Source of the DNA: Rhodanobacter sp. OK091
GTDB lineage: Bacteria > Pseudomonadota > Gammaproteobacteria > Xanthomonadales > Rhodanobacteraceae
Reading direction: 5' to 3'
Length of the DNA: 64,000 nucleotides
Assembly: GCF_900142825.1 (NCBI RefSeq)
Contig: NZ_FRCH01000001.1
Span: 992,001 to 1,056,000, forward strand
This document shows, piece by piece, positions 16,664-29,322 of this stretch; the first letter of the stretch is position 1; every line of letters starts with the position of its first letter. The translations under genes were made by a program, and so were the position numbers. The notes beneath the pieces were generated by a model, which was not told the DNA's origin, did no database searches, and worked only from the letters and a program-made list of their open reading frames with translations.

Positions 16664-17350
16664 TCAGGCTACGTCGTCGGTCTGGATCTGCCGCTGCAGC
16701 ACGGAGGAGAACTCTTCCTGGAACACGTCGTAGCGCGAGGCGATCCGCTCGACCTTGGTGGCGTAGCGGTTGTATGCCCACTGCGCCGGGATCGCCGCGA
16801 ACAAGCCCATCGCGGTCGCGATGAGGGCCTCAGAGATATGCGGCGCGACCACCGCGATGGTGACGTCCTTCATCTCGCCCAGGCCCTGGAACGCGCCCAT
16901 GATGCCCCACACGGTGCCGAACAGGCCGACATACGGGCTGATCGAGCCGACGTTGGCGAGAAACTCCAGGTTGCGCTCGAGCAGGCCGATTTCGCGCGTG
17001 CCAGTTACCTGCATCGCGCGCTCGGAACTCTCCATCACGCTGCGCACGTCATGCGTCTTGCGCTGGCGCTGGCGGGCGAATTCGCGGAAGCCGGATTCGA
17101 AGATGTTCTCGATACCGCCGTTGTCGGCACCGCGGCCGCTGACCTCGCGGAACAGCTGGGCCAGGTCGCCGCCGGACCAGAAGCGCTCCTCGAATGCCTC
17201 GGCATCTTCCATCGCCGCTTTGGTCTGCGTGTACTTGCGGATGATGATCACCCAGGACAGGAACGAGAACACCAGCAGCACCAGCAGCACCAGTTGCACT
17301 GGCAGACTCGAGTCCGCGATCAGCGAAAAAATGTTCAGTCCACCGTTCAT
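16664..17350 (-). CDS. tolQ: Tol-Pal system protein TolQ
   Basis: TolQ is the ExbB/MotA-type membrane channel subunit of the Tol motor. The protein has 228 residues with three predicted membrane helices (about 17-38, 135-160 and 170-195) and a large cytoplasmic loop. The family signature GLFGTVWGIMGAFQGLG and the helix ISEALIATAMGLFAAIPA are clear. It starts 34 bp after the ybgC stop and is followed by tolR 14 bp later. Confidence 0.96.
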   Translation of the reverse strand: MNGGLNIFSLIADSSLPVQLVLLVLLVFSFLSWVIIIRKYTQTKAAMEDAEAFEERFWSGGDLAQLFREVSGRGADNGGIENIFESGFREFARQRQRKTHDVRSVMESSERAMQVTGTREIGLLERNLEFLANVGSISPYVGLFGTVWGIMGAFQGLGEMKDVTIAVVAPHISEALIATAMGLFAAIPAQWAYNRYATKVERIASRYDVFQEEFSSVLQRQIQTDDVA

Positions 17351-17384
17351 TGCTTGAAGGTTCTCCGCCAGTTGGCTTGGTTGT

Positions 17385-17799
17385 CTAGGGTGCGGGTTCG
17401 GGAATCAGACCAGCTGGAATCAGATCCGCAGGAATCGGTGCCGGACGCATGCGCTGCAGATCCACGCAGGCCACCCGCACTTGCGCGCGAATCAGGCAGC
17501 TGCCGTCCGTCTTCGTGATCGTCTGGGTGAACAGGATACTGGCTGCGCGCCGTTCTTTGACTTCAACCGTTACCGACAGTTCATCATCCAGCAGGGCGGC
17601 CTTGAGGAAGTCGATCTGCATGTCGCGCACCATGAAGGCCAGCCCGGTGGCCTCTTTGAATGCCATCTGGTCGACGCCCAGCGCGCGCATCCACTCGCTG
17701 CGGGCGCGCTCCATGAAACGCAGGTAGCCGGCGTGATAGACCACGCCGCCGGCGTCGGTATCCTCCCAGTACACCCGCACCGGCCAGCTGAAGGGCGAC

Positions 17800-17807
<8 letters not shown>
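17385..17807 (-). CDS. ybgC: Tol-Pal-associated acyl-CoA thioesterase YbgC
   Basis: YbgC is a cytoplasmic hot-dog thioesterase commonly first in the tol-pal operon; it hydrolyses acyl-CoA and is linked to phospholipid metabolism. It has 140 residues starting at [20 protein letters not shown]. The catalytic Asp lies in the signature [20 protein letters not shown]. The start overlaps the end of ruvB by 8 bases, so the ruvB and tol transcripts are joined here. Confidence 0.95.
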
Positions 17808-18846
<1,039 letters not shown>

Positions 18847-18872
18847 GTCGCCATTATGGCGGCAGAAACGGG

Positions 18873-18939
18873 CGGAGAGGAGTGAGAAGTGAGCGAGATA
18901 CGGTTTTTACTCGTTTCTCACGCCTCCCCACTCACTCCT
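18873..18939. repeat. Dispersed palindromic element, copy B
   Basis: This fills the kup-ruvB gap. The right half (18909-18939) is, in reverse complement, 28/31 identical to 11511-11541 in the queE-queC gap. The left half carries the inverted partner GGAGAGGAGTGAGAAGTGAG, so the element can fold into a long imperfect hairpin around a TACGGTTTTTAC centre. It overlaps the last bases of kup, including part of its TAG stop. Confidence 0.8.
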
Positions 18940-20836
18940 AGATTTCGACCTGCGCGCCCAGCTCGATCAGCCGGTTGCCGGGAATGTGGAAGAACGCCGT
19001 GGCGGGCAAGGCATTGCGCGCCATGAAAACGAACAGCTTGTCGCGCCACAACGCCATGCCAGGGCGATCGGTGGCGACGATGGTTTCGCGCGACAGAAAG
19101 AACGTAGTGTCCATCATGTCGAATGGCAGGTTCGCGCGGGCGCAACGTGTCAGAGCCTGCGGAATGTTCGGGTCTTCGGCGAATCCGAAGCGCAGCTCGA
19201 GGCCGTAGAACTCACCGTGCATCGGCGTGATCTCGATGCGTTCATACTCTTCGGCGAGCGGCGTTTCCAGTATCGCTACCGTCAGCATCACATTGCGCTG
19301 GTGCAGCACCTTGTTGTGCTTGAGGTTGTGCAGCAGAGCATGCGGCACCGCCTGCACGTTGCCGGTGAGGAATACCGCCGTGCCCGGCACGCGCAGTGGC
19401 GGATGCTGGACGATGTTCTCGATGAACGGCGCCAGCGCGAGGCCGCCCTGCTTGATCTCGCGCACCACCAGCTCGCGGCCGCGTCGCCAGGTGGTCATCA
19501 TGATGAATACGCCCAGACCCATCGCCAGCGGGAACCAACCGCCGTGCTCGACCTTGATCAGGTTGGCGCTGAAGAACGCCACGTCGACGGTGAGGAACAG
19601 CAGGCCGAGGCCGACCACCTGCAGCAGATTCCATTTCCACTGATAGCGCGCGACGATCAACGCAAGCATCGTGGTGATCACCATCGTGCCGGTCACTGCA
19701 ATTCCGTACGCCGCGGCCAGATTCGCCGATGAGCGGAACCCGATCACCGCGCCGACGATCAGCACCAGCAGCATGCGGTTGATCCACGGCACGAAAATCT
19801 GCCCGGACATCTCACGCGAGGTATGCACGATGCGCATGCGCGGCACATAACCGAGCTGCATCGCTTCGCGCGTCATCGAGAACGCGCCGGAGATCACCGC
19901 CTGCGAGGCGATTACCGTCGCTGCGCAGGCGAGCACTATCATCGGATAGAGCAAGGGTTGCGGCACCAGCAGATAGAATGGATTCGCCGCCGCTTTGGGA
20001 TTCTCCAGCACCAGCGCGCCCTGGCCGAAGTAGTTCAGCAACAGCGCCGGCAGCACGAAGAAAGCCCAGGCGAGACGAATCGGCCGGCGGCCGAAATGCC
20101 CCATGTCCGCATACAGCGCCTCGGTACCGGTCACTGCCAGCACTACCGCGCCGAGCGCGAAGAACCCTCGCGCATGATTGTGCAGGAAGAACTCCACGCC
20201 ATAAGTCGGGCTGAGCGCCCAGAGCACCTGCGGGTGGTGCACGATGCCGTTGACACCCAGCGCCGCGATGCTCAGGAACCACACCACGCACACCGGACCG
20301 AACACCACGCCGATCTTGTCGGTGCCGTGCTTCTGCAGCCAGAACAAGCCGAGGATCACCACGATGGTGATCGGCACCACCCAATGTTCCAGCCCCGGCG
20401 CGGCGATTTCCAGACCCTCCACCGCGGAGAGCACCGAGATCGCCGGCGTGATCACGCCATCGCCATAGAACAGCGCCGCACCGAAGATCGCCAGCACCGC
20501 GATGACCCAGCGGAGCCGCGGAATGTCCCGCACACTGCGCTGCGCCAGTGCCATCAGCGCCATGATGCCGCCTTCGCCCTTGTTGTCGGCACGCATGATG
20601 AACAGCACGTACTTGATCGACACCACAATGATCAGCGCCCAGAAGATCAGGCTCAGTCCGCCCAGCACATTCACCGGGTCCGGCGTGATGCCGCGCTCGC
20701 CGAGCACTGTCTGCAGCGTGTACAGCGGGCTGGTGCCGATGTCGCCGTAAACCACGCCGATCGCGCCGAGCGCAAGTGCGGTGAGGCGTTTTTTCGAGTC
20801 CAGCGACGGATCGGTATGCAGGTTGTCGTGACTCAC
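18938..20836 (-). CDS. kup: Low-affinity potassium transporter Kup
   Basis: Kup is an inner-membrane K+/H+ symporter. The protein has 632 residues. The family signature GVVYGDIGTSPLYTL lies in the first membrane helix, about twelve hydrophobic helices fill residues 20-455, and a C-terminal soluble domain of about 170 residues follows (VPGTAVFLTG onward). It sits inside the ruvC-ruvA / ruvB run on the same strand, with 39 bp to ruvA and a 91-bp repeat-bearing gap to ruvB. Confidence 0.96.
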   Translation of the reverse strand: MSHDNLHTDPSLDSKKRLTALALGAIGVVYGDIGTSPLYTLQTVLGERGITPDPVNVLGGLSLIFWALIIVVSIKYVLFIMRADNKGEGGIMALMALAQRSVRDIPRLRWVIAVLAIFGAALFYGDGVITPAISVLSAVEGLEIAAPGLEHWVVPITIVVILGLFWLQKHGTDKIGVVFGPVCVVWFLSIAALGVNGIVHHPQVLWALSPTYGVEFFLHNHARGFFALGAVVLAVTGTEALYADMGHFGRRPIRLAWAFFVLPALLLNYFGQGALVLENPKAAANPFYLLVPQPLLYPMIVLACAATVIASQAVISGAFSMTREAMQLGYVPRMRIVHTSREMSGQIFVPWINRMLLVLIVGAVIGFRSSANLAAAYGIAVTGTMVITTMLALIVARYQWKWNLLQVVGLGLLFLTVDVAFFSANLIKVEHGGWFPLAMGLGVFIMMTTWRRGRELVVREIKQGGLALAPFIENIVQHPPLRVPGTAVFLTGNVQAVPHALLHNLKHNKVLHQRNVMLTVAILETPLAEEYERIEITPMHGEFYGLELRFGFAEDPNIPQALTRCARANLPFDMMDTTFFLSRETIVATDRPGMALWRDKLFVFMARNALPATAFFHIPGNRLIELGAQVEI

Positions 20837-20875
20837 GGGATCAACTCCATTACAGAATGTCCGGCAGGGTTGTCA

Positions 20876-21469
20876 TCAACCTGCCAGCGCGGCGCGCAGC
20901 GCCTTGCGAATGATGGCTTCGGCGTTGTCGCCTTCGGCGGCAACCTTCTGAACCAGCCGGGTGACTTCGACCGGTTTGTAGCCGAGCTGCTGCAGCGCCA
21001 CGGTGGCCTCGCCAGCCGCGTCCAGCGGAGCACCGTTTCGGACGGTTGCGCCCGGCAGACTGGACACGCCGTCGAGACGATCACGCAGTTCCACCACGAT
21101 GCGCTCGGCGGTCTTCTTGCCAATGCCGGGAATCTTGGTCAACGCAGCCACGTCGCCCGCGTGCACCAGCCGCGCGAAGTGGTCGGTGGCGACACCGGAC
21201 AGCACCGCCAGCGCAATCTTGCCGCCGATCCCGCTGACCTTGAGCAGGTTGCGGAACAGCGCGCGTTCGCTCTCATGCAGGAAACCGTACAGCGTCACGC
21301 CGTCTTCCTTCACCGCATGATGGGTGAGCAGGATCACTTCCTTGCCGACGCCGGGCAGGTCGTAGATCGTCGACATCGGCGCTTCGACTTCGTAACCGAC
21401 GCCGGCGACCTCGACCAGCAGCGAGGGCGGCTGCTTGGAGATCAGGATGCCACGCAGACGTCCGATCAT
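20876..21469 (-). CDS. ruvA: Holliday junction branch migration protein RuvA
   Basis: RuvA is the tetrameric Holliday junction binding protein that loads RuvB. The chosen start gives 197 residues beginning [12 protein letters not shown], the universal RuvA N-terminus; longer frames upstream extend into non-conserved sequence. Domain I (OB fold, about 1-64), the helix-hairpin-helix pair with [19 protein letters not shown], and the C-terminal RuvB-binding three-helix domain (about 150-197) are visible. Start-proximal GGAG lies at a usable distance. Confidence 0.96.
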   Translation of the reverse strand: MIGRLRGILISKQPPSLLVEVAGVGYEVEAPMSTIYDLPGVGKEVILLTHHAVKEDGVTLYGFLHESERALFRNLLKVSGIGGKIALAVLSGVATDHFARLVHAGDVAALTKIPGIGKKTAERIVVELRDRLDGVSSLPGATVRNGAPLDAAGEATVALQQLGYKPVEVTRLVQKVAAEGDNAEAIIRKALRAALAG

Positions 21470-21530
21470 CGGCAGCGTCTCCATGCTTGTTTCGTCGTCG
21501 CCTTCATCAGCGACGGCGTCATTACCGGCT

Positions 21531-22052
21531 TCATCGGCGGCGCTTCCAGGCCGTGCGCGGAATGCCGACGCGGGCCAGGCTGGCGCGAGTGTGTGCATGG
21601 GTGACCGCGATCGCCAGCGCATCGGCAGCATCGGCTTGCAACGGACCCTTCAGTCCGAGCAGTACGCCGATCATGTGCTGTACCTGGGTCTTGTCGCTGC
21701 GGCCGCTGCCGACCACGGACTGCTTCACTTCGGTTGCTGCATATTCGTGCACCGCAATTCCCCGGCTGACCACCGCGCAAATCGCGGCACCACGTGCCTG
21801 GCCAAGCTTCAGCGCCGAGTCCGGGTTGCGCGCCATGAACACGCGCTCGATACCGCACTCGGCCGGCTGATGCGCGGCGATGATGTCACACAGTTCATCA
21901 AAAATGCGTTTCAGGCGCAGTGGAAACGTGGCCTCGCCAGCCACCACCAGCGCAGCGTGAAAGACATGGGTGAGCTTGCCGGCATCGTCGACGTCGATGA
22001 TGCCCACGCCGGTGCGCTGACTGCCCGGGTCGATGCCTAGAATTCGGGTCAT
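21531..22052 (-). CDS. ruvC: Crossover junction endodeoxyribonuclease RuvC
   Basis: RuvC resolves Holliday junctions. It has 173 residues starting [15 protein letters not shown], with the first catalytic Asp in IDPGS, the second acidic residue in the ECGIERVF region and the last acidic residues in [14 protein letters not shown]. It is followed by ruvA 61 bp later and preceded by yebC 36 bp upstream, the standard yebC-ruvC-ruvA order. Confidence 0.97.
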   Translation of the reverse strand: MTRILGIDPGSQRTGVGIIDVDDAGKLTHVFHAALVVAGEATFPLRLKRIFDELCDIIAAHQPAECGIERVFMARNPDSALKLGQARGAAICAVVSRGIAVHEYAATEVKQSVVGSGRSDKTQVQHMIGVLLGLKGPLQADAADALAIAVTHAHTRASLARVGIPRTAWKRRR

Positions 22053-22088
22053 CTCGGATGCGATGCGAAAGGCCGTTGGCCTTCCGAC

Positions 22089-22823
22089 TTATTCGGCGGC
22101 CTCGGGCGGCAGCACGGCGTTGTGATAGATCTCGTGCACGTCGTCGAGCTCTTCCAGCCAGTCGATCAGGTCGAGCAGGGTCTCCTGCGCCTCGGCGGGA
22201 ATCGCGACCCGATTGGCCGGGCGCATCACCACTTCCGCATGCGTCGGCTTGAGGCCGGCGGCAAGCAGCGCCTGCTGCACTGCCTCGAAGCTTTCCGGGG
22301 CGCACAGCACGGTGCTCTCGCCGGCCTCGTTCACCACGTCGTCGGCGCCGGCATCGAGTGCGGCCTCGAGGATCTTTTCCTCCAGCGCCGCATCACCCGC
22401 CGTGGCGAACACCAACTCGCCGCAGCGATGAAACTGGAACGCCACCGAGCCGCTGGTACCGAGGTTGCCACCATGCTTGGTCAGCCCGTGGCGCACGTCG
22501 GCGACGGTCCGCACCGGATTGTCGGTGACGCAGTCGATGATGAGGGCGATGCCGGCCGGGCCGTAGCCTTCATAGCGCATCTCGTGCATGTCGGCACCGC
22601 CATCCGCACCGGAACCGCGCTTGATCGCACGGTCGATCGTGTCACGAGTCATGTTCGCCGACAGCGCCTTGTCCACCGCCGATCGCAGCCGCGGATTGGC
22701 AGCCGGATCAGCGACCCCGGCGCGCGTGGCGACAGTGATTTCGCGGATCAGCTTGGTGAACACCTTGGCGCGCTTGGCGTCCTCGGCATTCTTGCGACCT
22801 TCGATGGACGGACCTCTACCCAT
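22089..22823 (-). CDS. yebC: YebC/PmpR family regulatory protein
   Basis: The protein has 244 residues and starts MGRGPSIEGRKNAEDAKRAK, close to the family consensus MAGHSKW...K..D.KR.K. The Gly/Ala-rich YEGYGPAGIALIIDCVTDNP segment is the family signature, and the three-domain length is normal. YebC-type proteins are DNA-binding regulators and, more recently, ribosome-associated factors that relieve stalling. The gene heads the ruv cluster. Confidence 0.94.
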   Translation of the reverse strand: MGRGPSIEGRKNAEDAKRAKVFTKLIREITVATRAGVADPAANPRLRSAVDKALSANMTRDTIDRAIKRGSGADGGADMHEMRYEGYGPAGIALIIDCVTDNPVRTVADVRHGLTKHGGNLGTSGSVAFQFHRCGELVFATAGDAALEEKILEAALDAGADDVVNEAGESTVLCAPESFEAVQQALLAAGLKPTHAEVVMRPANRVAIPAEAQETLLDLIDWLEELDDVHEIYHNAVLPPEAAE

Positions 22824-22927
22824 GACAGTGCCTGCACTCGATCAGCTGAACGAACCGGGAATTTTACCTGATTTCGGATCGCGTGCCGGAATCCCGCCGT
22901 GAGGCAGAACAGCGCAGTTCGTGTCGA

Positions 22928-23557
22928 TCAATCGGCCTCGAACCGGCCCTGGCGCAGGAAACGGGCGACACGCTGGGCTACTTCGGCAGAAAACAGCAGG
23001 CCGGTATGGTTCGCTTCCACGACGCAATGAGCGGTCAGGCCGGCCAGCCGGGTTTCCTCGACCGCCACGGTGCCATCGTGCTCACCGACAAAATGGCCCA
23101 GCATGGCACCGAGGCCGAGCGGCATGCTGCCGGCGATCATGCCGACTTCGCGCGGCCCGTCCCAACGCTCGAAACCCTGTTCCAGCAATTCGCGGTTGTG
23201 TCCCAGCAGCACTTCGCCGCCGCGGCCCCAGGCGGCGAAACCGCGCGCAGCCGCACTGCCCTTCAGTGGCGAGCCCAGACAGACGATGCGGCCGGGCGGC
23301 GGGTCGCCTTCGAGGCAGGCGCGCAAAGCCAGCAGGCCGCCGAGGCTGTGACCGACCAGATGCACAGCGTCTCCCTCCGTCGCCAGTCCGGTCATGCGTG
23401 CTTGCAGCCGATCGAGAATGCGCTGCTGAGTGGCCGCCACACTGAGGTAATCGAAGCGGTGCACGCGAAAGCCGGCCTCGATCAACCGACGATGCAGCAT
23501 GGACAACGCGAAGCCTCGCATCCATAAGCCGTGCAGCAGGATTACGTGGTCGCTCAT
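22928..23557 (-). CDS. Alpha/beta-fold hydrolase (lipase/esterase-like)
   Basis: A small cytoplasmic serine hydrolase of 209 residues starting MSDHVILLHGLWMRG; a longer frame upstream overlaps the aspS stop region without a good start. The oxyanion segment is LLHGLWM, the nucleophile elbow is VGHSLGG (Ser71), and the late acidic residue (GEHDGTV) and His (EANHTGLL) fit a catalytic triad. It lacks a signal peptide. The gene lies 40 bp after aspS. The substrate is unknown. Confidence 0.85.
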   Translation of the reverse strand: MSDHVILLHGLWMRGFALSMLHRRLIEAGFRVHRFDYLSVAATQQRILDRLQARMTGLATEGDAVHLVGHSLGGLLALRACLEGDPPPGRIVCLGSPLKGSAAARGFAAWGRGGEVLLGHNRELLEQGFERWDGPREVGMIAGSMPLGLGAMLGHFVGEHDGTVAVEETRLAGLTAHCVVEANHTGLLFSAEVAQRVARFLRQGRFEAD

Positions 23558-23597
23558 GGCATGCCGCCTGGAAGTCGCGCAGGGCGCTGTCGGCGAA

Positions 23598-25370
<1,773 letters not shown>

Positions 25371-25447
25371 GCGCTTGAAACTCCGGGCAAGCCGCAGTGC
25401 GGCTGAAGCAGATGGAAAAGACCGGGAATATTAGCACTGCGATGCCC

Positions 25448-25468
25448 GCCGGCGGGTTTCCCGCCGGC
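25448..25468. repeat. Perfect 9-bp-arm palindrome upstream of aspS
   Basis: GCCGGCGGG and CCCGCCGGC flank TTT. Neither side has a T-run, so it is not a normal intrinsic terminator; it could still terminate or slow transcription between the DUF3011 gene and aspS. Confidence 0.45.
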
Positions 25469-25516
25469 CAGCAGCTGCGGGGCTGAGCGCCTCCGCAGCA
25501 GCCGGACGGAAAGCGG

Positions 25517-26077
<561 letters not shown>

Positions 26078-26175
26078 GTGCGTATCTCCTGGTCGAAGTC
26101 ATCGGCCCGCTCGTACCGGCCGAACCCTGTGAATGCCCTGTACAACCTTTCATCCACGGCGACCCACAACGGTGA

Positions 26176-26508
26176 TCAGTCGGGACTCTTGCTGCCCGAT
26201 GCCACCGGAGCTGCAGCCGGTGCCGGCGAGGCTGCAGGCGGCGTGGCCGTTGTGCCCGCACTGGCAGCAGGCCGGGTTTCGCCGCTGCCACCCGAGGCCT
26301 CGGCCAGATTACGCTTCTTGTCGCCGTCCTTCTTGAAATCGGTTTCGTACCAGCCGCTTCCGGCCAATCGGAACGACGGCGCGCTGACCATCCTCCGCAG
26401 ATGGGGTGCATCGCAGGCGGGACAGATCGAGGGATCGGTATCGGACAACTTCTGCAGGCGATCGAAGCGGTGACCGCAATGGCTGCATTCAAATTCGTAG
26501 ATGGGCAT
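26176..26508 (-). CDS. FmdB-family zinc-ribbon protein
   Basis: A small protein of 110 residues. It starts MPIYEFECSHCGHRFDRLQ, the canonical FmdB/CxxC_CxxC_SSSS start, with two CxxC pairs (CSHC and CPAC) forming a zinc ribbon. The segment SAPSFRLAGSGWYETDFKK is also typical. The last 45 residues are Ala/Pro/Ser-rich and low in complexity. FmdB-like genes often sit just upstream of aspS; here the DUF3011 gene lies between them. The role is a putative regulatory or nucleic-acid-binding protein, not proven. Confidence 0.88.
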   Translation of the reverse strand: MPIYEFECSHCGHRFDRLQKLSDTDPSICPACDAPHLRRMVSAPSFRLAGSGWYETDFKKDGDKKRNLAEASGGSGETRPAASAGTTATPPAASPAPAAAPVASGSKSPD

Positions 26509-26661
26509 GAAAACTCCGGACGGTCCAGCCAACGTGGGGCTGGCAGCGGGTCATTATCGGCGCGTTCGCAAGGAATTCAATGTCCCAACCGGCGCGTGGC
26601 GCCGGCCGTACCGCGGGAGTAGCCTGCAGCCAGGGGCAAAACGTTCCGGGCATCCCATCGA

Positions 26662-26704
26662 TCACGGTAAATCCGTGAGTTGGACGTATAGACGTCTATA
26701 CGTC
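26662..26704. promoter_or_regulatory. Palindromic operator, tandem met-box-like
   Basis: A perfect 22-bp palindrome, GACGTATAGAC and its complement, covers 26683-26704. Read in 8-base steps from 26682 it gives GGACGTAT, AGACGTCT, ATACGTCT, which match the MetJ met box AGACGTCT at 6, 8 and 7 of 8 bases. A second, smaller inverted repeat (TCACGG, 5 bases, CCGTGA) lies at 26662-26678. The palindrome ends two bases before the -35 of the promoter described next, a position suited to repression. MetJ control is inferred from the box alone. Confidence 0.65.
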
Positions 26705-26706
26705 TA

Positions 26707-26735
26707 TTGACGTAATCATGATGCGCCACTAATCT
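26707..26735 (+). promoter_or_regulatory. Sigma-70-type promoter of TonB receptor gene
   Basis: TTGACG at 26707-26712, a 17-base spacer and TAATCT at 26730-26735 form a near-consensus promoter. It is about 43 bases from the start codon and directly abuts the palindromic operator. Confidence 0.7.
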
Positions 26736-26777
26736 GCAATTGTTGCGACGCAGCAACCCATGAAATGGAGAGTTCCA

Positions 26778-29261
26778 ATGAGCAAACGTTCCAAACCGAT
26801 CGTACTGGCGTGGCTGCCCGCTGCCGTGCTGCTGGCTTTGTCCGGCACCGCGGCCGCGCAGGATGCCGGCACGCCGCCGGCGACCAAGAAGGCCAAGGAG
26901 CTGAGCACCGTGATCGTCACCGGCACCCGCTCCGACAGTCGCACCGAAAGCAGCTCGCTGACCCCGATCGACGTGGTCTCGGCCAAGGTGCTGCAGCAGA
27001 CCGGCACCAACGACCTGCCGACGGCGCTGGCACGCATCATCCCCTCATTGAACTTTCCGCGCCCGGCGGCAGCCGACACCGCCGACACCCAGCGCCCGGC
27101 GCAGCTGCGTGGCCTGTCGCCCGACCAGGTGCTGGTGCTGGTGAACGGCAAGCGCTGGCACCCCGGCGCCATCCTGCTCAACAACGGCGTGATCGGCCGC
27201 GGCTCGCAGCCAGTAGATCTCAACACCATCCCGATCTCGGCCATCGACCATATCGAGGTGCTGCGCGACGGCGCTTCGGCGCAATACGGCTCCGACGCGA
27301 TCGCCGGCGTGATCAACGTCATCCTCAAGAAGGGCGCCAAAGGCGGCGACGTGGAAGTGAGCGGCGGCCAGTACTCCGCCGGCGACGGGCGCCAGTGGCT
27401 GGGTTCGGCCAACTTCGGCATCCCCCTGAGCGGCGACCGCGGCTGGCTGCGCCTCGCGCTGGAAAGCAGCAACGAGGACCACACCAACCGCGCCGGCCCG
27501 GACAACCGCTCGCCGGCATGGGCAGCGCTGGGCGTGAACTTCCGCCAGGGCGACCCCTCCGTGCACAGCAGCAACCTGCTGCTCAACGCGCAGTACGACA
27601 TCACGCCCAACGTGGAGTTCTACGCGTTCGGCCACTTCAGCCACCGCGACAGCGTCTCGCCGGCGTTCTTCCGCTATGGCCTCAATAGCCCCAAGCCCAA
27701 CAACCCGCTGATGGCCTCGGTATACCCGGACGGCTTCCTGCCGCTGGAAAACGCCGACTCCAACGACCAGTCGCTGGTGGCCGGGCTGCGCGGCACCGTC
27801 GACGGCTGGCGCTGGGACGTGAGCGGCAACTACGGCGGCAACCGCGTGCGCTACGAGACGCGCAACAGCCTCAACTACGCCTACCTGCACGACTTCGGCA
27901 CCACGCCGACGGTGTTCCGCGACGGCATCCTGAAGGCCACCCAGCAGTCCTTCGACATCGACATCGCCAAGGACCTCAGGCCCGGCTGGCTGCCCAACCC
28001 GGTCACGATGGCCTTCGGCACCGAGTACCTGCGCCAGACCTACGCCATCCGGGCGGGCGACCTGCCCTCCTGGTACGTGGGCACCTCTGGCGTCTCCGGC
28101 GGCGCGCAGGGCTTCGCCGGCTGGCAGCCCGCCAATGCGGTGAACGCCTCGCGCCACGACGTGGCCGAGTACCTCGACTTCGAGACCAATCTCACCGACA
28201 AGCTAGGCACCTCGCTGGCGGTGCGCCACGAGGACTACTCCGACTTCGGCAACACCACCTCGGGCGCACTGGCCGCGCGCTACGATTTCACCGACAGCTT
28301 CGCCCTGCGCGGCAGCGCATCCACCGGCTTCCGCGCGCCCTCGCTGGGACAGGAATACTTCTCGCAGATCGGATCGCTGTTCTACGGCAACGGAGCCTTG
28401 CCCGGCCTTCCCGCAGGCATCTACAACCGCGGCCTGGTCCCGGTGGGCAGCCAGATCGCCACCCTCCTGGGTGCCGAGCCGCTGAAGCCGGAAAAATCGA
28501 AGAACTTCACGCTGGGCGCGGTGTGGAACGCCACCGACGCGCTCAACCTGAGCCTGGATCTCTACCAGATCGACATCACGAACCGCATCGCGCTGTCCGG
28601 TGCGATCTCCACCACCACCCCGGCGGTGGTCAGCTATCTGGCCGCCCACGGCGTCACCAACCTCAACTACAGCAGCGTCAACTACTTCACCAACGCGGGC
28701 GACACGCGCACCCGCGGCGTCGATTTCGTGGGCACTTACCTGGCGGACTTCGGCGGCGCCGGCACCCTGACCACGACGCTCAGCGCCAACTACAACCAGA
28801 ACAAGGTCACCAGCATCAAGCCCAACCCTGCGGTACTGAGCAGCCTGGGCAACACGGGCTTTGTGCGCCTCAACCGCCAGGACATCAAAGGCTATCTTGG
28901 CAACTCCTCGCCGCGCAGCAAGCTGATCCTCAACGAGCAGTACGAGATCGGTCAGTGGAGCTTCACCGGCACGCTCACCCGCTACGGCAGGTACACCAGC
29001 TACGTGAGCAGCCTCGCCACCTACAACCCGGCGAAGGGCATCGTCGATCAGACCTTCAACCCCAAGTGGATCCTGGACCTGGCAGGCAACTACCACTGGC
29101 AGAACTGGGCTTTCACGCTGGGCGTGGACAACGCGCTGAACATCCACCCCGACAAGAACATCGCCAACAACAGCAACAATGGCACGCTGCCGTATTCGAC
29201 CTTCTCGCCGTTCGGCTACAACGGCGCCTACGTGTACGGCAAGGTGCGCTACAGCTGGTGA
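26778..29261 (+). CDS. TonB-dependent outer-membrane receptor
   Basis: The ATG at 26778 has GGAGAG upstream and gives 827 residues; an in-frame ATG at 26760 lacks such a site. A signal peptide ends at about 28 (GTAAAQD). The TonB box region is ELSTVIVTGTRSDS, then a plug domain (about 55-170, with IPISAIDHIEVLRDGASAQYG and AIAGVINVILKKG) and a 22-strand barrel with the usual receptor segment LRGSASTGFRAPSLGQEYF. It ends in Trp. The ligand is not readable; the met-box-like operator hints at a sulfur/methionine- or cobalamin-related ligand. It stands alone, closed by a strong terminator. Confidence 0.93.
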   Translation: MSKRSKPIVLAWLPAAVLLALSGTAAAQDAGTPPATKKAKELSTVIVTGTRSDSRTESSSLTPIDVVSAKVLQQTGTNDLPTALARIIPSLNFPRPAAADTADTQRPAQLRGLSPDQVLVLVNGKRWHPGAILLNNGVIGRGSQPVDLNTIPISAIDHIEVLRDGASAQYGSDAIAGVINVILKKGAKGGDVEVSGGQYSAGDGRQWLGSANFGIPLSGDRGWLRLALESSNEDHTNRAGPDNRSPAWAALGVNFRQGDPSVHSSNLLLNAQYDITPNVEFYAFGHFSHRDSVSPAFFRYGLNSPKPNNPLMASVYPDGFLPLENADSNDQSLVAGLRGTVDGWRWDVSGNYGGNRVRYETRNSLNYAYLHDFGTTPTVFRDGILKATQQSFDIDIAKDLRPGWLPNPVTMAFGTEYLRQTYAIRAGDLPSWYVGTSGVSGGAQGFAGWQPANAVNASRHDVAEYLDFETNLTDKLGTSLAVRHEDYSDFGNTTSGALAARYDFTDSFALRGSASTGFRAPSLGQEYFSQIGSLFYGNGALPGLPAGIYNRGLVPVGSQIATLLGAEPLKPEKSKNFTLGAVWNATDALNLSLDLYQIDITNRIALSGAISTTTPAVVSYLAAHGVTNLNYSSVNYFTNAGDTRTRGVDFVGTYLADFGGAGTLTTTLSANYNQNKVTSIKPNPAVLSSLGNTGFVRLNRQDIKGYLGNSSPRSKLILNEQYEIGQWSFTGTLTRYGRYTSYVSSLATYNPAKGIVDQTFNPKWILDLAGNYHWQNWAFTLGVDNALNIHPDKNIANNSNNGTLPYSTFSPFGYNGAYVYGKVRYSW

Positions 29262-29281
29262 GGTCCGCCATCCGGACACCC

Positions 29282-29313
29282 AAAAAAATCCCGGCTCGCG
29301 CCGGGATTTTTTT
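29282..29313. terminator. Bidirectional intrinsic terminator
   Basis: A7, stem TCCCGGC, loop TCGC, stem GCCGGGA, T7. The A-run and T-run make it work for the receptor gene on the plus strand and for clpB on the minus strand. Confidence 0.95.
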
Positions 29314-29322
29314 GGCGCCACT

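Noticed and set aside
25448..25468. Intrinsic terminator before aspS
   Set aside because: The hairpin is strong but lacks a T-run on either side, so it is listed only as a palindrome.
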